From positions 1-16,541 of the forward strand of contig JAMFSG010000049.1 of NCBI GenBank assembly GCA_026225155.1: a stretch of DNA of 16,541 nt. The letters are read 5' to 3'. A program made the translations under genes and the position numbers. Positions 14,115-16,541 of this stretch are shown piece after piece. Position 1 is the stretch's first letter. Every line of letters starts with the position of its first letter. The notes beneath the pieces were generated by a model. The model was not told where the DNA came from, did no database searches, and saw only the letters and a list, made by a program, of their open reading frames with translations. Source of the stretch: Verrucomicrobiota bacterium (GTDB lineage: Bacteria > Verrucomicrobiota > Verrucomicrobiia > Limisphaerales > UBA11358).

Positions 14115-15419
14115 GTGAAAAATTATATCCTCGACACCAACGTCCTGCTCCACGACCCGCACTCGCTGCTCAATTTCGCGGACAACAATGTCCTCGTGCC
14201 GATTGAAGTCATCGAGGAGATTGACCGTTTCAAACGCGAGTCCACCGAACTCGGCCGCAATGCGCGCACGGTTTCGCGCATGCTCGACGGCTTTCGCGGC
14301 GACGGCAGTTTGAGCGAAGGCGTGACGTTGCCGAACGGCGGCAAATTGAAGATCGCCTTTCAAAAAAGCGCGGTGGGCGAAAATGTTTTTTCCAAGGATT
14401 CGGTGGACAACCGGATTTTATCTTTTGCGTCCAGCATCCAAAAATCGCAGCCGAAAAATGCGACGGTCCTCGTTTCCAAAGACATCAACTTGCGCATCAA
14501 GGCCGACGCGATCGGCCTCGACGCGGAAGACTACGAAAACGACCGTGTTTTTCTGACCGACCTTTACACCGGCATGATCGAGATGTTGGTCAGCCCGGAA
14601 AAAATTTCTAAATTCCGCGCCGATGAAGAAATTGAAATCAACGGCGGCAAAAAATATTTTCCGAACGAATACTGCACGCTGATTGACGAAACGAATCCGA
14701 AAAAAACCGCGCTGACCAAAGTGGATGCGACTGGAACGAAATTGATTCCGATCATTGATTCGCGCGAAGGCGTTTGGGGCATCAAGCCGCGCAACCGTGA
14801 ACAAAATTTTGCGCTCGACGCGTTGCTCGATGACCGCGTGAAACTGGTCACGCTCATGGGCAAGGCCGGCACGGGCAAAACACTTTTGGCGATGGCGGCG
14901 GGCTTGAAAAAAACCGTGCTGGATCGTGAATTCCGCCGGCTCGTCGTCGCGCGCCCGACGATCACGATGGGCAAGGAACTTGGCTTTTTGCCCGGCTCGC
15001 TCGAAGAAAAACTCGCGCCGTGGATGCAGCCGATCCATGACGCATTGGAAATGTTGAGCGACTTGAATATGGGCCATGATCATCGCCGCGCCGCTGATCT
15101 GATGCGCAGCGGCAGCATCGTGGTCGAGGCGTTGAGTTATATCCGCGGACGCAGCATCGCAAACCAGTTCATGGTCATTGACGAATCGCAAAACCTCACG
15201 CCGCTGGAAGCAAAAACCATAGTCACGCGGGTCGGTCACGGCACGAAAATCATTTTCACCGGCGATCCTTACCAGATTGATAATCCGTATGTGGATTCGT
15301 CCTCGAACGGATTTAATTACATCATCAGCCGCTTCCGCGACCAGCCGATTGCCGCACATATCGAGTTGCAAAAAGGTGAACGTTCCGAACTCGCGGAACT
15401 CGCGGCGAACATTTTGTAA
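14115..15419 (+). CDS. PhoH-family ATPase with N-terminal PIN ribonuclease domain (PhoH2/YlaK type)
   Basis: A fusion of a PIN nuclease domain and a PhoH P-loop ATPase; studied PhoH2 proteins are ATP-dependent RNA helicases/ribonucleases. From the GTG at 14115 it is 434 residues, close to the family norm, and opens 'VKNYILDTNVLLHDPHSLLN' as homologues do. The PIN part (about 1-145) shows acidic residues in 'LDTN' (Asp7), 'EVIEEIDRFK', 'VDNRIL' (Asp98) and 'VSKDINLR' (Asp123). The PhoH part has Walker A 'GKAGTGKT' (249-256), 'ARPTITMGKELGFLPGSLEE' (279-298) and Walker B 'VIDESQN' (354-360), then 'FTGDPYQID' (381-389). In-frame starts at 14067, 14043 or 13989 would add 16-42 residues, but the first two would make the terminator-like hairpin at 14064-14097 wholly or largely coding. 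A strong terminator follows the gene. Confidence 0.93.
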   Translation: MKNYILDTNVLLHDPHSLLNFADNNVLVPIEVIEEIDRFKRESTELGRNARTVSRMLDGFRGDGSLSEGVTLPNGGKLKIAFQKSAVGENVFSKDSVDNRILSFASSIQKSQPKNATVLVSKDINLRIKADAIGLDAEDYENDRVFLTDLYTGMIEMLVSPEKISKFRADEEIEINGGKKYFPNEYCTLIDETNPKKTALTKVDATGTKLIPIIDSREGVWGIKPRNREQNFALDALLDDRVKLVTLMGKAGTGKTLLAMAAGLKKTVLDREFRRLVVARPTITMGKELGFLPGSLEEKLAPWMQPIHDALEMLSDLNMGHDHRRAADLMRSGSIVVEALSYIRGRSIANQFMVIDESQNLTPLEAKTIVTRVGHGTKIIFTGDPYQIDNPYVDSSSNGFNYIISRFRDQPIAAHIELQKGERSELAELAANIL

Positions 15420-15458
15420 GCGCAGATTTTTTTTTGAATCTTGCGAAAATTCAAAATG

Positions 15459-15495
15459 AACCGCCCGAAAAATTAAATTTTTTCGGGCGGTTTTA
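15459..15495 (+). terminator. Strong Rho-independent terminator after phoH
   Basis: A perfect 14-bp stem (AACCGCCCGAAAAA at 15459-15472 with TTTTTCGGGCGGTT at 15479-15492) encloses a 6-nt loop and ends in a T run. The A-rich foot would also serve as a T tract on the opposite strand, so it may work in both directions. Confidence 0.92.
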
Positions 15496-15659
15496 TTTTC
15501 GGAAATACTACGGATGTTGTTGCCCCAAAGAGAGTTCCGCTAACGGCTTTTTTTAACACCGCCAAACCGCATGAACATGCCGTAAAATAAGTGTTTTTCT
15601 CATTTGACAATTTTTGGAAGTGGACGAAGTTCAGGGCGTAGTGGAACACCACGGGACTT
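15496..15659 (+). other. Leader region of the PUR-family gene
   Basis: There is no gene in this 164-bp stretch. It holds a TTGACA at 15604-15609 without a good -10 at standard spacing, a TAAAAT at 15583-15588 without a good -35, and a small GTGG-AACA-CCAC hairpin (15641-15652) just before the start codon. No promoter can be called with confidence. Confidence 0.35.
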
Positions 15660-15977
15660 ATGATTACAAACCAACGTTCAGCTCCTTACGGACGCAGCCC
15701 TCAACTCACCCACCACGGCTACAATCAACTAAAATTCAACCAGCCAAAACCGGTTGTAGCTGAAGATACATTGAAAAGCGCGGAAGTTCAGATCGAACGC
15801 AAGGCGTTCGTCTTCACGCTCAAGGAAAATCCACGAGGAAGGTTTTTGCGCATCACCGAGGACGTCGGCGGACGACGTGATACCATCATCGTGCCTTCAA
15901 CTGGATTGATTGAATTTCAAAAGTTGATCGAAGAAATGGTCAAGGCCTCGGAAGCGATTCCGGAGAAAACCGCTTAA
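15660..15977 (+). CDS. PUR-family (DUF3276) nucleic-acid-binding protein
   Basis: A 105-residue protein with one PUR repeat at about 42-97: 'VQIERKAFVFTLKENPRGRF' (43-62) followed by 'LRITEDVGGRRDTIIVPSTG' (63-82) and a helix 'LIEFQKLIEEMVKA' (83-96). This matches bacterial PUR-alpha-type proteins of the DUF3276 family, which bind single-stranded DNA/RNA as dimers and occur in Bacteroidetes, Spirochaetes and Verrucomicrobia. The first 40 residues are polar, rich in Gln/Asn/Pro/His, and probably disordered. The basic and aromatic residues typical of the nucleic-acid face are present (Arg47, Phe50, Arg59, Arg62). The start at 15660 follows a small hairpin and lacks a strong ribosome-binding site. 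The gene is single, flanked by terminators, and convergent with rsfS. Its cellular target is unknown. Confidence 0.88.
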   Translation: MITNQRSAPYGRSPQLTHHGYNQLKFNQPKPVVAEDTLKSAEVQIERKAFVFTLKENPRGRFLRITEDVGGRRDTIIVPSTGLIEFQKLIEEMVKASEAIPEKTA

Positions 15978-15987
15978 AGAAATTCCC

Positions 15988-16031
15988 AATTTTTAGTTGT
16001 GGCGGATTTTTTTTCCACACAACTAAAAATT
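15988..16031. terminator. Long hairpin between convergent PUR and rsfS genes, probable bidirectional terminator
   Basis: AATTTTTAGTTGTG (15988-16001) pairs perfectly with CACAACTAAAAATT (16018-16031), 14 bp, around a 16-nt loop that contains a run of eight T. The A/T-rich foot gives T or A tracts on both sides. It lies in the 67-bp gap between converging genes, so termination of both transcripts is the simplest role. Confidence 0.65.
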
Positions 16032-16044
16032 AAGCATTAAAGAC

Positions 16045-16407
16045 TCAAAACCTTGTTTTGGCCTTGGCTGTTTTCAACGGCTTTGCATCGGCCCAGAGGC
16101 TTTCCAAGTCGTAATGTTCGCGCACGTCGGCGCGCATGACGTGGATGATCACGTCAAAAAAATCCAGCACCACCCAGGCACCGCCGGTCGCGCCATCCAC
16201 GCGTGTGGCGCGCAGATCGTATTTGTCACGCAACTGGTCGGTGATCTCCGAAACGATGGCACGCAGGTGCGGCTCGCTCGAGCCGGACGCGATCACAAAA
16301 TAATCCGTCACCGACGAGACTTTGCGCACGTCGAGCACGGCAATGTTTTCCGCCTTTTTATTGTCCGCAAAATCGCGGCAAAGCTGCGCCAGTTTTTTTG
16401 AGTCCAT
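16045..16407 (-). CDS. rsfS: Ribosomal silencing factor RsfS
   Basis: A 120-residue protein that binds ribosomal protein uL14 (L14) on the 50S subunit and blocks subunit joining when nutrients are short. Family landmarks are 'AENIAVLDVRKVSSVTDYFV' (19-38), 'IASGSSEPHLRAI' (39-51), 'RVDGATGGAWVVLDFFDVII' (69-88) and 'HVMRADVREHYDLESLWAD' (89-107). Length and motifs are complete; the usual 'DW.....GDVVVH' region reads 'AWVVLDFFDVIIHV', a mild variant. The last 13 residues are basic ('AKPLKTAKAKTRF'). The start codon has no clear Shine-Dalgarno sequence. In many bacteria rsfS is next to nadD or the 23S rRNA methylase gene rlmH; neither is visible downstream here, where the convergent PUR gene lies, and the upstream neighbour is outside the window. 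Confidence 0.96.
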   Translation of the reverse strand: MDSKKLAQLCRDFADNKKAENIAVLDVRKVSSVTDYFVIASGSSEPHLRAIVSEITDQLRDKYDLRATRVDGATGGAWVVLDFFDVIIHVMRADVREHYDLESLWADAKPLKTAKAKTRF

Positions 16408-16427
16408 AGTTGCGCGGAGAATTTAAC

Positions 16428-16454
16428 CACGGATGGACACGGATGGACACGGAT
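16428..16454. repeat. Tandem 10-bp repeat upstream of rsfS
   Basis: The unit CACGGATGGA occurs at 16428-16437 and 16438-16447, with a 7-bp third copy to 16454 followed by a T run. This 'CCACGGATGGACACGG' motif is one I recall as a dispersed intergenic repeat in Verrucomicrobia-like genomes. The rest of 16408-16541 shows no gene or clear promoter. Confidence 0.75.
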
Positions 16455-16541
16455 TTTTTTCTTCATCCTTGTTCCCCTGCCCGTCATCGTCCTTCAAAAA
16501 ATAAAACGAGAACGACGAGGAAGCGAAATCAAATGTAAATC

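Noticed and set aside
15530..15555. Possible terminator at CCGCTAACGG followed by seven T
   Set aside because: The stem is only 3 bp, too short to be stable; a strong terminator already exists at 15459-15495.
16460..16541. Possible start of another gene or regulatory site at the right edge
   Set aside because: No open frame with a recognisable product or clear motif is visible in the remaining 80 bp.

Overview
The window looks like chromosomal DNA from a member of the Verrucomicrobiota, most likely a Pedosphaera/Limisphaerales-type lineage. This is inferred from gene content, not from a marker gene. The clues are a PEP-CTERM surface protein, a DUF1800/DUF1501 gene pair, a short PUR-family (DUF3276) protein, intergenic palindromic repeats whose translation reads 'TGLRPV...DGRDARAT', and gene starts with almost no Shine-Dalgarno sequence. 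I saw no rRNA, tRNA, CRISPR array, phage or transposase gene.

Layout, left to right. (1) 2-388 is the end of a secreted PEP-CTERM protein, closed by a strong terminator. (2) 489-1265 is hisF, followed by a VapBC-type toxin-antitoxin pair (1309-1934) with its own candidate promoter and repeated operator-like boxes. (3) 1962-9005, minus strand, is a tightly packed three-gene operon for exported proteins: a giant multidomain DUF1800 protein, a Tat-exported DUF1501 protein, and a small membrane-anchored protein with a GspG-like tail. (4) 9164-13936, plus strand, runs divergently: a MoxR ATPase, a DUF58 protein and a membrane-bound transglutaminase. Each of the two gaps between these genes holds a different palindromic repeat, and the transglutaminase gene carries an apparent one-base frameshift. 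(5) 14115-15419 is a PIN-PhoH ATPase with a leader that holds a terminator-like hairpin. (6) 15660-15977 encodes a PUR-family nucleic-acid-binding protein, convergent with rsfS (16045-16407, ribosomal silencing factor). Upstream of rsfS is a 10-bp tandem repeat.

How the genes may work together. The minus-strand operon probably builds or processes a cell-surface structure; DUF1800 and DUF1501 proteins are commonly encoded together in Verrucomicrobia and Planctomycetes, but their biochemical role is not settled. The MoxR/DUF58/transglutaminase set is a recurrent module in which an AAA+ ATPase is thought to act on a vWA-like partner and a membrane transglutaminase-like enzyme. The PhoH, PUR and RsfS genes concern RNA and ribosome control. 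The least explained features are the three-repeat insertion inside the DUF1800 domain, the four-hairpin mobile-looking element, and the phoH leader hairpin.
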